Shown in pieces: positions 1 to 7,290 of a DNA stretch of 64,000 bases. Every line of letters starts with the position of its first letter. Position 1 is the stretch's first letter. The stretch covers positions 1-64,000 of the forward strand of contig JAHAYJ010000060.1 of the NCBI GenBank assembly GCA_018384375.1, in the 5' to 3' direction. The notes under the pieces are model-generated. The model was given only the letters and a program-made list of their open reading frames with translations, ran no database searches and had not been told where the DNA came from. A program made the position numbers and the translations under genes. Origin of the DNA: Lachnospiraceae bacterium. GTDB lineage: Bacteria; Bacillota; Clostridia; Lachnospirales; Lachnospiraceae.

Positions 1-2411
1 TGGCAGTACCATATAATCACAGAGAAGTAGAAACGAAATGGCAGAGAATCTGGGATGACGAAAAGGCATTCAAGACCTCTGACGATTATTCAAAGCCGAA
101 ATATTATGCATTGGTTGAATTCCCTTATCCTTCGGGACAGGGACTTCATGTGGGACACCCCAGACCGTATACGGCGCTTGACATTGTAGCCCGTAAGAGA
201 AGGATGCAGGGCTACAACGTGCTATATCCCATGGGCTGGGACGCATTTGGTCTTCCTACTGAGAACTATGCCATTAAGAATCATATACATCCTAAGATCG
301 TTACCAAAAACAATGTTGCCAGATTTAAGGGACAGCTTCATGCACTTGGCTATTCCTTTGACTGGGACAGAGAAATCAACACGACAGATCCGGGATATTA
401 TCACTGGACCCAGTGGATCTTTCTAAAGCTTTTTAATGCCGGTCTGGCATATAAAGCAGAAATGCCGATCAACTGGTGTACCTCCTGCAAGGTCGGCCTG
501 GCCAATGAAGAGGTGGTAAACGGCGTGTGTGAGCGCTGTGGCTCTGAGGTTGTCCGTAAGGTTAAGAGTCAGTGGATGCTCAAGATCACAGAATATGCAG
601 ATAAGCTTCTGGAAGGTCTTGATACGGTAGACTATGTGGAACGCGTTAAGGTTTCCCAGAAGAACTGGATCGGTAAATCTACCGGCGCAGAGGTTGATTT
701 TACGCTGAAGGGAAAAGAAGATAAGCTGACGGTTTATACAACCAGACCTGACACGCTTTTTGGTGTCACCTATATGGTTATGAGCCCGGAGCATCCCTTT
801 ATAGACAAGTACAAAGACGATATTGCAAACTGGGATGAGGTCATAGCCTATCGTGAGATGGCTGCAAGAAAGTCTGATTTCGAGCGTACGGAGCTGGCAA
901 AGGATAAGACCGGTGTCATGCTGGATGGACTTACCGCAGTGAACCCGGTTAACGGCAAGGAAATTCCGGTCTGGATTTCAGACTATGTTCTGATGTCCTA
1001 CGGAACCGGTGCCATCATGGCAGTACCTGCACATGATGAAAGAGACTGGGAATTTGCAAAGAAATTTAATATGCCCATCATTGAGGTGGTGGCAGGAAGC
1101 CCTGTAGATGTGAATGAGGCAGTCTTTACCGATGTGGCAACCGGAACTCTGGTAAATTCTGAGTTCTTAAACGCCCTTTCCGTTGCGGACGCAAAGAAAA
1201 AGATCATTGAGTTCTTGACGGAAAAAGGAATCGGCCATCAGAAGACAAACTTCAAGCTTCGCGACTGGGTATTTTCCAGACAGCGTTACTGGGGCGAGCC
1301 GATTCCTATTGTCAAGTGTGAAAAGTGTGGTTATGTGGCAATCCCTGAAAGTGAACTGCCCTTAGAGCTTCCCGAAGTGGAGAGCTATATGCCTACCGAT
1401 AACGGTGAATCCCCGTTGGCACATATGACAGACTGGGTGCAGACTACCTGCCCGCATTGCGGAGGGCCTGCCCTCAGAGAAACGGATACGATGCCACAGT
1501 GGGCCGGCTCTTCCTGGTACTTCTTAAGATATACAGATCCGTATAACGATAAGGAGCTTGCGAGCAAGGAAGCGTTGAATTATTGGATGCCTGTTGACTG
1601 GTATAACGGAGGAATGGAGCACACGACCCTTCACCTTCTGTACTCCCGTTTCTGGCACAGATTCCTGTATGATGAAAAGGTAGTACCTTGTCCGGAACCC
1701 TATCTGAAGAGAACCTCCCATGGCATGATTCTCGGTTCCAACGGAGAGAAGATGAGCAAGTCCCGCGGAAATGTGGTTAATCCGGATGATATTGTAAGAG
1801 ATTATGGCGCGGATACACTTCGTACTTACGAAATGTTTATCGGAGCCTTTGAACTGAGTGCAGCCTGGTCTGAGGATGGCGTTAAGGGCTGCCGCAGATT
1901 CCTTGAGAGAGTATGGAAGCTGCAGGATATTCTCGTTGATGGCGATGGGTATTCTAAGGATCTGGAAGTTAAGATGCATCAGACCATTAAGAAGGTGAGC
2001 AATGACTTTGAAAGCCTGAAATACAATACGGCAATTGCCGCCATGATGGCATTGATCAATGAATTCTACAAGAAGAATGCGGTTACCAGAGGAGAATTTA
2101 AGACACTTCTCACGCTGTTGAACCCGGTAGCGCCTCATATTACGGAGGAAATCTGGCAGACGGTCGGATTCGAAGGACGTATTTATCAGACAACTTGGCC
2201 GGAGTTTGATGAGGCTAAGACGATTGAGAACACAGTTGAGATTGCTGTGCAGATTAACGGAAAGACAAAAGCAACTCTGGATATTGCAAGAGATGAGGAT
2301 AAGGATGCTGTGATTGCCAAGGCAAAAGAGACAATTGCTGATAAACTGACCGGAAACATTGTAAAGGAGATTTATGTTCCCGGAAGGATCGTTAACCTTG
2401 TTATGAAATAG
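1..2411 (+). CDS. leuS: Leucyl-tRNA synthetase (5' end cut by one base)
   Basis: Class Ia aminoacyl-tRNA synthetase charging tRNA-Leu in the cytoplasm. The window opens with TG followed in frame by GCA GTA CCA TAT AAT CAC, so the ATG is almost certainly missing only its A. This gives about 803 residues, the usual bacterial length. Counting that Met as 1, the HIGH-type motif HVGH is at 50-53 and KMSKS at 584-588. Between them lie Cys-x2-Cys pairs and the editing (CP1) region with a T-rich TTRPDT segment. The C-terminal part is the anticodon-binding and LeuRS-specific domain ending in a [15 protein letters not shown] tail. The regulatory leader, possibly a T-box, lies outside the window. A strong hairpin follows. 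Identification is secure. Confidence 0.97.
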   Translation, partial: AVPYNHREVETKWQRIWDDEKAFKTSDDYSKPKYYALVEFPYPSGQGLHVGHPRPYTALDIVARKRRMQGYNVLYPMGWDAFGLPTENYAIKNHIHPKIVTKNNVARFKGQLHALGYSFDWDREINTTDPGYYHWTQWIFLKLFNAGLAYKAEMPINWCTSCKVGLANEEVVNGVCERCGSEVVRKVKSQWMLKITEYADKLLEGLDTVDYVERVKVSQKNWIGKSTGAEVDFTLKGKEDKLTVYTTRPDTLFGVTYMVMSPEHPFIDKYKDDIANWDEVIAYREMAARKSDFERTELAKDKTGVMLDGLTAVNPVNGKEIPVWISDYVLMSYGTGAIMAVPAHDERDWEFAKKFNMPIIEVVAGSPVDVNEAVFTDVATGTLVNSEFLNALSVADAKKKIIEFLTEKGIGHQKTNFKLRDWVFSRQRYWGEPIPIVKCEKCGYVAIPESELPLELPEVESYMPTDNGESPLAHMTDWVQTTCPHCGGPALRETDTMPQWAGSSWYFLRYTDPYNDKELASKEALNYWMPVDWYNGGMEHTTLHLLYSRFWHRFLYDEKVVPCPEPYLKRTSHGMILGSNGEKMSKSRGNVVNPDDIVRDYGADTLRTYEMFIGAFELSAAWSEDGVKGCRRFLERVWKLQDILVDGDGYSKDLEVKMHQTIKKVSNDFESLKYNTAIAAMMALINEFYKKNAVTRGEFKTLLTLLNPVAPHITEEIWQTVGFEGRIYQTTWPEFDEAKTIENTVEIAVQINGKTKATLDIARDEDKDAVIAKAKETIADKLTGNIVKEIYVPGRIVNLVMK

Positions 2412-2433
2412 AAAACGCATTATAAAGAGCATT

Positions 2434-2480
2434 AAAAAGCATGGGATATTCTGCCTGCAGAAGTTTCCCATGCTTTTTTT
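2434..2480. terminator. Bidirectional terminator between leuS and the convergent gene
   Basis: AAAAAGCATGGGA (2434-2446) pairs with TTCCCATGCTTTTT (2465-2478) around an 18-base loop. The T-run on the plus strand and the A-run on the other side make it work in both directions, ending leuS and the minus-strand pair that converges on it. Confidence 0.85.
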
Positions 2481-2750
2481 CTATCTCCTCGCGCGCATTG
2501 CCATTATTTTTTCAATCTTGCCGATTTCTTCCGGTGTGGCGTGTTTTTTGAGTACGGCAACAATGGCATTGATTTCTTCGTCGGAGAAGCTTACCTTCTT
2601 TTCCTGGCCTCTTTTCATAACTGCCATGAAAAAGGGCATCAGCTGTTCCTTTCTCAGATTGCTGCTTTCAAATACAAGGGCTTGCAGGAATTCAAGCTTA
2701 TAGGGGTCAATATTCTTCAGGGATTCATCCTTCATCCAATCATTCGTCAT
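2481..2750 (-). CDS. Conserved small protein of unknown function
   Basis: An 89-residue, mostly helical, charged protein ending in a basic MAMRARR tail. I do not recognise a named domain. The start at 2750 is chosen because GGAGGT (2758-2763) sits 7 bases before that ATG; an upstream in-frame ATG at 2774 has no such site. The start overlaps the last 11 bases of the preceding gene (2740-3273), so the two are translationally coupled and probably act together. No signal peptide or membrane segment is visible. It is a real gene judging by the ribosome site, coupling and terminator, but its role is unknown. Confidence 0.7.
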   Translation of the reverse strand: MTNDWMKDESLKNIDPYKLEFLQALVFESSNLRKEQLMPFFMAVMKRGQEKKVSFSDEEINAIVAVLKKHATPEEIGKIEKIMAMRARR

Positions 2751-3273
2751 GGTGATTACCTCCAAACATCTCAAACATTTGTTTTTGCTCGGGAGAGAGC
2801 ATATTCATTAACAGACTCATCATATCAAAGCCACCGGAACCGGATGAAGAATCGCTCTCTGCAGAAGAGGTTGCGCTGCCGAACGGGAAACCGGAGAAGG
2901 AACCCATGTCCGGCATGAAGTCTTTCATCTGTTCCATGGTTTTTGCCATTTCCTTGTACATTTCAATCCCCTGGAAAATGTTTCGCATTTGTTCTATCTG
3001 CTTTTTCTCTTCAGCAGTACAGTAGGGAGAAAGCTCTGAACACATTTTTGCAAGATCAAAATACGGTTCTTTTTCCATACAGCCGCATACAGGATAGGGA
3101 TTTCTCTTATAAAAATCAATGGTATAATTTAGTTCCAGAAATTTAATGTAAATAGCCATGAATTTTTGCATCTGATTATCCAAATAAGGCAGCATAACCT
3201 TCAGCATTTGAATATGGTTCGTGCTGAAAAGAGTATCAAAGGCTATTACCCTATTGTGTTCATCTGACCCCAT
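2740..3273 (-). CDS. Hypothetical protein with acidic/Ser-Gly rich tail
   Basis: A 177-residue protein with an AAAGGAG ribosome site 5 bases before its ATG. Residues 1-115 are predicted helical and contain a CGC motif (KRNPYPVCGCMEKE). A low-complexity Ser/Gly segment (about 135-150) follows, then a Met-rich tail (MMSLLMNMLSPEQKQMFEMF). It is co-translated with the 89-residue protein behind it. The tail with PEQKQMFEMF and the two-gene arrangement look like a conserved clostridial pair, but I cannot name the family. There is no signal peptide or transmembrane helix, so it is probably cytoplasmic or, speculatively, spore-associated. Confidence 0.65.
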   Translation of the reverse strand: MGSDEHNRVIAFDTLFSTNHIQMLKVMLPYLDNQMQKFMAIYIKFLELNYTIDFYKRNPYPVCGCMEKEPYFDLAKMCSELSPYCTAEEKKQIEQMRNIFQGIEMYKEMAKTMEQMKDFMPDMGSFSGFPFGSATSSAESDSSSGSGGFDMMSLLMNMLSPEQKQMFEMFGGNHHDE

Positions 3274-3330
3274 GGCTGCTCCTTTTGGCCGGTTTAAATA
3301 TTTTATGTTCTTGCTCTGACCGATATGCAG

Positions 3331-3360
3331 AAAAATAGGCTCTTTTCAGAGCCTACTTTT
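3331..3360 (-). terminator. Terminator of the Cys-rich gene
   Basis: A 7-bp stem TAGGCTC (3336-3342) / GAGCCTA (3349-3355) with a 6-base loop. On the minus strand it is followed by a T-run (complement of 3331-3335), so it ends the transcript of the gene at 3392-3625. Confidence 0.75.
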
Positions 3361-3391
3361 CAGACATGGTGAAAAGAAAAGGGAACGGAAG

Positions 3392-3625
3392 TTAGCATCC
3401 GCATCCGCAGGAGTTGCCGTTGCAGCAGAAGAGAAGGATCAGGATAATGATGATGCTGTCGCATCCGCATCCACAATCGGAATTTCTCATGCCGAAACCA
3501 CAGCCGTTATCGCATCCGCCGCATAAGAAAAGTAAAATGATAATCCAGATGAAAGAATGGCATCCGCATCCGTTGTTAGAAGGAGAGGTACCGCATCCAC
3601 ATCCTGTAGCTGTTAAATCACTCAT
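3392..3625 (-). CDS. Tiny Cys/Gly-rich membrane protein (chorion-class high-cysteine type)
   Basis: A 77-residue protein with repeated GCGCG/CGCGC motifs at both ends and in the middle, alternating with two very hydrophobic stretches (FIWIIILLFLCGG and SIIIILILLFC). Start at 3625 is set by GGAGG five bases before the ATG. About 20% of residues are cysteine. Proteins of this look are annotated in clostridial genomes as 'chorion class high-cysteine HCB protein 13'; the name reflects composition only. The two hydrophobic segments suggest membrane insertion, and the Cys-Gly clusters suggest disulfide cross-linking or metal binding. A SigmaK-like promoter upstream hints at a spore-layer role. This is inference. 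Confidence 0.75.
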   Translation of the reverse strand: MSDLTATGCGCGTSPSNNGCGCHSFIWIIILLFLCGGCDNGCGFGMRNSDCGCGCDSIIIILILLFCCNGNSCGCGC

Positions 3626-3656
3626 AATTGCCTCCAAAAGGTTTTTGATTATGCTT

Positions 3657-3685
3657 TATCATATGTGGTATGGCTTGTATGTGTT
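3657..3685 (-). promoter_or_regulatory. Possible SigmaK-type promoter of the Cys-rich gene
   Basis: Read on the minus strand, CATATGATA (3657-3665) matches the SigmaK -10 pattern CATAnnnTA. A matching AACA (3682-3685) sits 16 bases upstream as the short -35. The transcript would start about 30 bases before the ATG at 3625. The consensus is short, so chance matches occur. Confidence 0.35.
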
Positions 3686-3741
3686 TCCGGGTAAATGAAA
3701 AATAATTGCATATATTTCAAAAAAATTTAATTCTCTATATG

Positions 3742-3770
3742 TTGACATCATTCGTGCTATTTTTTATAAT
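3742..3770 (+). promoter_or_regulatory. Consensus SigmaA promoter of the hydrogenase fusion gene
   Basis: Perfect TTGACA (3742-3747) and perfect TATAAT (3765-3770) with 17-bp spacing, 54 bp before the GTG start. This predicts strong vegetative expression. Confidence 0.9.
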
Positions 3771-3823
3771 TAATTTCCCGGATCACTACGGCCGAATACA
3801 AAAGAAGAAGGAGGCAGTAAAGC

Positions 3824-5866
3824 GTGAAACATATGTCTTTAGATGTCAGGGTTCCGATTGAAGCTGATAACCCAAGCATTGTGAGAAACGAAGAAAAATG
3901 CATCAAATGTGGTATGTGTAAAAATGTTTGTACGCAGAATATCGGTGTACATGGCACCTATACCTTTGAACAGACAGGAGGAGAGGCTGTGTGCATTCAT
4001 TGCGGACAGTGCGCAAATGTCTGTCCGGCAGACAGCATTACGGAAAGATACGAGTATGGAGATATCCGGAATGCAGTGAAGAATCCTGATAAAATTGTTA
4101 TTGTGAGCACTTCTCCCTCTGTGAGAGTTGCACTCGGAGAAGAATTCGGCATGCCTGCCGGAGCATTTGTAGAGGGGAAGATGGTAGCGCTTCTTCGAAA
4201 GCTGGGCGTTAACTATGTGCTGGATACAAATTTTGCGGCGGATCTTACAATTGTAGAAGAGGCAAGTGAACTGATTGAGAGAGTCACAAAGAAAGAGAAG
4301 CCCCTTCCTCAGTTTACCAGCTGCTGTCCGGCATGGGTAAAATTTGCTGAGATCTATTACCCGGAGCTTTTGCCCAATATTTCTACGGCCAAGAGTCCTA
4401 TTGGAATGCAGGGACCAACGATCAAAACCTATTTTGCAAAGAAAATGGGATTAGATCCTAAAAAGATTGTCAATGTAGCGCTGACTCCATGTACAGCAAA
4501 GAAATATGAAATCAGAAGGCCGGAGATGTGTGACTCCGCCGGCTATTATGAGGATCCTGACTTAAGAGACATGGATTTTGTTTTGACAACGAGAGAACTG
4601 GCGCTGTGGGCAAAGGAAGAGAAGGTTGATTTTGCCGGCCTTACGGATTCTGCCTATGACAGCCTAATGGGACAGGCATCGGGCGCTGCCGCGATTTTCG
4701 GCAATACCGGTGGTGTTATGGAAGCTGCTGTCAGAACAGCATATGAATATATTACCGGGGAGGAGGCACCGGAGCAGCTGTTTCATTTAGAGCCGGTACG
4801 CGGTTATGAAGGAATCCGGGAAGCATCCCTGAAGATCAAGGACCTGGAACTCAATGTCGCTATCGTTTACGGAACTGCAAATGCCCGTAAAATGATAGAA
4901 CGCGTGAAAAAGGGAGAAAAGCAGTATCATTTCATTGAGGTGATGACATGCCCGGGCGGATGCATCGGCGGAGGCGGTCAGCCAAAGGATGTTATGAAGG
5001 ATGCTGATCAGATACGAAAAGAAAGAATTGCTGGTTTATATGACAGAGATGAAAAAATGAAGCTTCGCAAGAGCCATGAAAATCCGGAAATCAAGCAGTT
5101 GTATGAGGAATTCTATGGAAAGCCGTTAAGCGAACTGGCTGAAAAAATGCTTCATACACTGTATGAAGATAAGAGTTTTACAATTAAGAAAGGAGAGAAG
5201 AAAGTGGCAAAGTGGAAATGTAAAGTATGTGGCTATGTACATGAAGGAGAGGAACTTCCGGCAGATTTTGCATGTCCAATCTGCAAACAGCCGGCATCTG
5301 CTTTTGAGAAGGTAGAGGAGTCCAAAGCAGCCGGTAAATATGCCGGAACACAGACAGAAAAGAATCTCGCGACAGCATTTGCGGGAGAGTCGGAAGCTAG
5401 AAATAAGTATACCTATTTCGCGTCAGTAGCCAAAAAAGAGGGCTATGAACAGATCGCATCCCTTTTCCTGAAAACTGCTGAAAATGAGAGAGAGCATGCC
5501 AAGATGTGGTTTAAGGAGCTGAATGGCATCGGGGATACTGCGCAGAATCTGAAAGCGGCAGCCGATGGGGAAAATTATGAGTGGACTGACATGTATGAAG
5601 GCTTTGCGAAGACCGCAGAGGAGGAGGGCTTCCCTGAGCTTGCTGCAAAATTCCGTATGGTAGGAGAGATTGAAAAACATCATGAGGAGAGATACAGAGC
5701 GCTTCTCAAGAATGTTGAGACGGCGGCAGTGTTTGCAAAGAGCGAAGTGAAGGTATGGGAATGCAGAAATTGCGGACATATCATAGTGGGAACAAAAGCA
5801 CCGGAGGTTTGCCCGGTATGCAATCACCCCCAGAGCTATTTTGAGGTTCATGCTGAGAATTATTAG
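3824..5866 (+). CDS. [FeFe] hydrogenase fused to rubredoxin-rubrerythrin-rubredoxin
   Basis: A 680-residue multi-domain redox protein. Residues 20-75 carry two ferredoxin 4Fe-4S motifs ([11 protein letters not shown] and [12 protein letters not shown]). Residues 85-455 are the H-cluster hydrogenase core: L1 TSCCPAW (165-171), L2 TPCTAKKYE (221-229, Thr where many enzymes have Met), L3 [16 protein letters not shown] (372-387). A rubredoxin domain follows ([14 protein letters not shown] from 464, CPIC near 487). Then comes a rubrerythrin ferritin-like diiron domain ([31 protein letters not shown]), and finally a second rubredoxin-like knuckle (CRNCG...CPVC). The GTG start is 9 bases after AAGGAGG; the later ATG is too far. 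Known families give H2 production/uptake plus peroxide reduction. Electron flow between the two halves is inference. Cytoplasmic; monocistronic with strong promoter and terminator. Confidence 0.93.
   Translation: MKHMSLDVRVPIEADNPSIVRNEEKCIKCGMCKNVCTQNIGVHGTYTFEQTGGEAVCIHCGQCANVCPADSITERYEYGDIRNAVKNPDKIVIVSTSPSVRVALGEEFGMPAGAFVEGKMVALLRKLGVNYVLDTNFAADLTIVEEASELIERVTKKEKPLPQFTSCCPAWVKFAEIYYPELLPNISTAKSPIGMQGPTIKTYFAKKMGLDPKKIVNVALTPCTAKKYEIRRPEMCDSAGYYEDPDLRDMDFVLTTRELALWAKEEKVDFAGLTDSAYDSLMGQASGAAAIFGNTGGVMEAAVRTAYEYITGEEAPEQLFHLEPVRGYEGIREASLKIKDLELNVAIVYGTANARKMIERVKKGEKQYHFIEVMTCPGGCIGGGGQPKDVMKDADQIRKERIAGLYDRDEKMKLRKSHENPEIKQLYEEFYGKPLSELAEKMLHTLYEDKSFTIKKGEKKVAKWKCKVCGYVHEGEELPADFACPICKQPASAFEKVEESKAAGKYAGTQTEKNLATAFAGESEARNKYTYFASVAKKEGYEQIASLFLKTAENEREHAKMWFKELNGIGDTAQNLKAAADGENYEWTDMYEGFAKTAEEEGFPELAAKFRMVGEIEKHHEERYRALLKNVETAAVFAKSEVKVWECRNCGHIIVGTKAPEVCPVCNHPQSYFEVHAENY
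5189..5206 (+). promoter_or_regulatory. Internal ribosome-binding site and GTG at the fusion joint
   Basis: Inside the fusion gene, AAAGGAGAG (5189-5197) is followed by in-frame GTG at 5204, with 8 bases after GGAG. The GTG codes residue 461, three codons before the first rubredoxin Trp. Initiation here would make a free 220-residue rubredoxin-rubrerythrin. It looks like the relic, or the working copy, of an independent gene start. Confidence 0.5.
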
Positions 5867-5900
5867 TGCATAGTTTTTATAGGGCAAAAGAAGGTGAATT

Positions 5901-5928
5901 CAGGGTCTGCTTGCGCAGACCCTGTTTT
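5901..5928 (+). terminator. Rho-independent terminator of the hydrogenase gene
   Basis: Perfect 10-bp stem CAGGGTCTGC / GCAGACCCTG (5901-5910, 5915-5924), loop TTGC, then TTTT. Confidence 0.9.
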
Positions 5929-5943
5929 ATGTTGCAAATTTGG

Positions 5944-5974
5944 TGACAAAATTCGTCCTATATTTTGACAAAAT
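5944..5974 (+). promoter_or_regulatory. Direct repeat upstream of the sortase promoter
   Basis: TGACAAAAT occurs at 5944-5952 and again at 5966-5974, 22 bp apart, which is two helical turns on the same face. The pair ends just before the putative sortase -35. The layout fits a dimeric response regulator or activator site, but no regulator is identified nearby. Confidence 0.35.
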
Positions 5975-5976
5975 GC

Positions 5977-6004
5977 TTGAATTAATTCTGAGAAATAGTA
6001 AAAT
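5977..6004 (+). promoter_or_regulatory. Probable promoter of the sortase-wall protein operon
   Basis: TTGAAT (5977-5982) and TAAAAT (5999-6004), 16-bp spacing, 32 bp before the sortase ATG. Near-consensus rather than perfect, which suits regulated expression. Confidence 0.5.
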
Positions 6005-6036
6005 AGAAATATATGCGATAAAAGGAGAAGTATGTC

Positions 6037-7242
6037 ATGTCGGCAAATGATCTGATGGTTGCCGGAAGGCGCTTCCGTACTCAGGCAGACTATGAAGCTG
6101 CATTACGCGATCAGAAGAAGATAGATATCATTAGGGCAAAGACAGACTTGGACAATCCCAAGCAGCTATATAAACTGTTTGGAGAAATGCAAAGCGGCAC
6201 CTACCGTTTTGAAACAGTGATTGGAAATGACTTTGACGATGAGATATTTGAAAGAATAGAAAAATTAAAAAGACAGGGCATCACTGCTGAAAATGCAGAA
6301 AGCACAGTTGGGAAAAAGAATCGCAAGAGCAGACAAGGGCAGAGAAGTACTGAACGGAAGCCTGCCAAGGTAAAAAGAGAAAAGAGCAGTAAGAAAACTC
6401 CCGAGAAATTAGAAGACTATGACAAGAATATGCAGGAGCAGATTCTTGGAGAATTGAAAAGGCAGGAAAGGAAACGAAGGACAATTGTAATCCTGGCCTC
6501 CATCGTGGCAGCGTTGAGCTTTGGATATTTCGGTGTATATTATTTCTATATGGCAAGAACAGATTTGAATTATGAGTCTCTTACAGAGTTGAAGGAGAAG
6601 AATAGTAATTACTATAATATACAGGAAACGGTACAAGTACATAAAACAAGTAATGATATGCCAGATATACTTCCGGAATACCAAATGTTGTATGAAAAAA
6701 ATAAAAAGCTAATTGGATGGCTTAAAATTGACGATACAATAATAGATTATCCTGTGATGCAGACAAGCAATAATGAATATTATCTTGATCACAATTTTAA
6801 TCAGGAATATGACAAGAATGGTAGCATTTTTATGGATTACAATTGTAGTGTATATCCAAGGTCCACAAATTTGATTATATATGGACATCATATGAAGTCA
6901 GGAAAGATGTTCGGACAACTTCAAAAGTATGCCAAGGAATCATATTATAAGGAACATAAAATTATACAGTTTGATACAATTTACGAAAAGGGCACCTATG
7001 AAATAATGTATGTATTCCGCTCACAAGTTTTTAATGAAAATGATATGGTGTTCAAATATTATCAATTTATTAATGCTAATTCTGGCGTGGAATTTGATTC
7101 TTATATGGATGAAATGAAAAAGATATCCTTGTATGAAACAGGTGTTAATGCAAAATACGGAGACAGTTTAATTACATTATCAACCTGTGATAACTCACAG
7201 GAAGACGGGCGCTTTGTTGTAGTAGCTAAAAAGATTACATAA
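6037..7242 (+). CDS. srtB: Class B sortase with long N-terminal cytoplasmic extension
   Basis: A membrane transpeptidase that cleaves a sorting motif in secreted proteins and joins them to the peptidoglycan. One transmembrane helix lies at about 149-172; the catalytic domain is outside. His284 (YGHHM), Cys384 (LSTC) and Arg392 (GRFVVVAK) form the active site, with the class B features IDYPVMQ and DHNF. At 401 residues it is far longer than the usual 220-260: residues 1-148 form a cytoplasmic region with a conserved-looking first part (ADYEAALRDQKKIDIIR) and a Lys/Arg-rich second part. Start at 6037 follows AGGAG by 9 bases. The next two genes encode its likely substrates, 48 bp and then 8 bp apart, so the three form an operon. 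Confidence 0.92.
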   Translation: MSANDLMVAGRRFRTQADYEAALRDQKKIDIIRAKTDLDNPKQLYKLFGEMQSGTYRFETVIGNDFDDEIFERIEKLKRQGITAENAESTVGKKNRKSRQGQRSTERKPAKVKREKSSKKTPEKLEDYDKNMQEQILGELKRQERKRRTIVILASIVAALSFGYFGVYYFYMARTDLNYESLTELKEKNSNYYNIQETVQVHKTSNDMPDILPEYQMLYEKNKKLIGWLKIDDTIIDYPVMQTSNNEYYLDHNFNQEYDKNGSIFMDYNCSVYPRSTNLIIYGHHMKSGKMFGQLQKYAKESYYKEHKIIQFDTIYEKGTYEIMYVFRSQVFNENDMVFKYYQFINANSGVEFDSYMDEMKKISLYETGVNAKYGDSLITLSTCDNSQEDGRFVVVAKKIT

Positions 7243-7290
7243 TGTTTGTAATACTGTGAAGGGCAGTAAAGCATAAGGAGAGGTCTAATA

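Noticed and set aside
1524..2471. 315-residue reading frame on the minus strand across leuS
   Set aside because: Entirely antisense to leuS, Cys/Leu/Ile-rich as expected for a shadow frame, no SD and no family resemblance.
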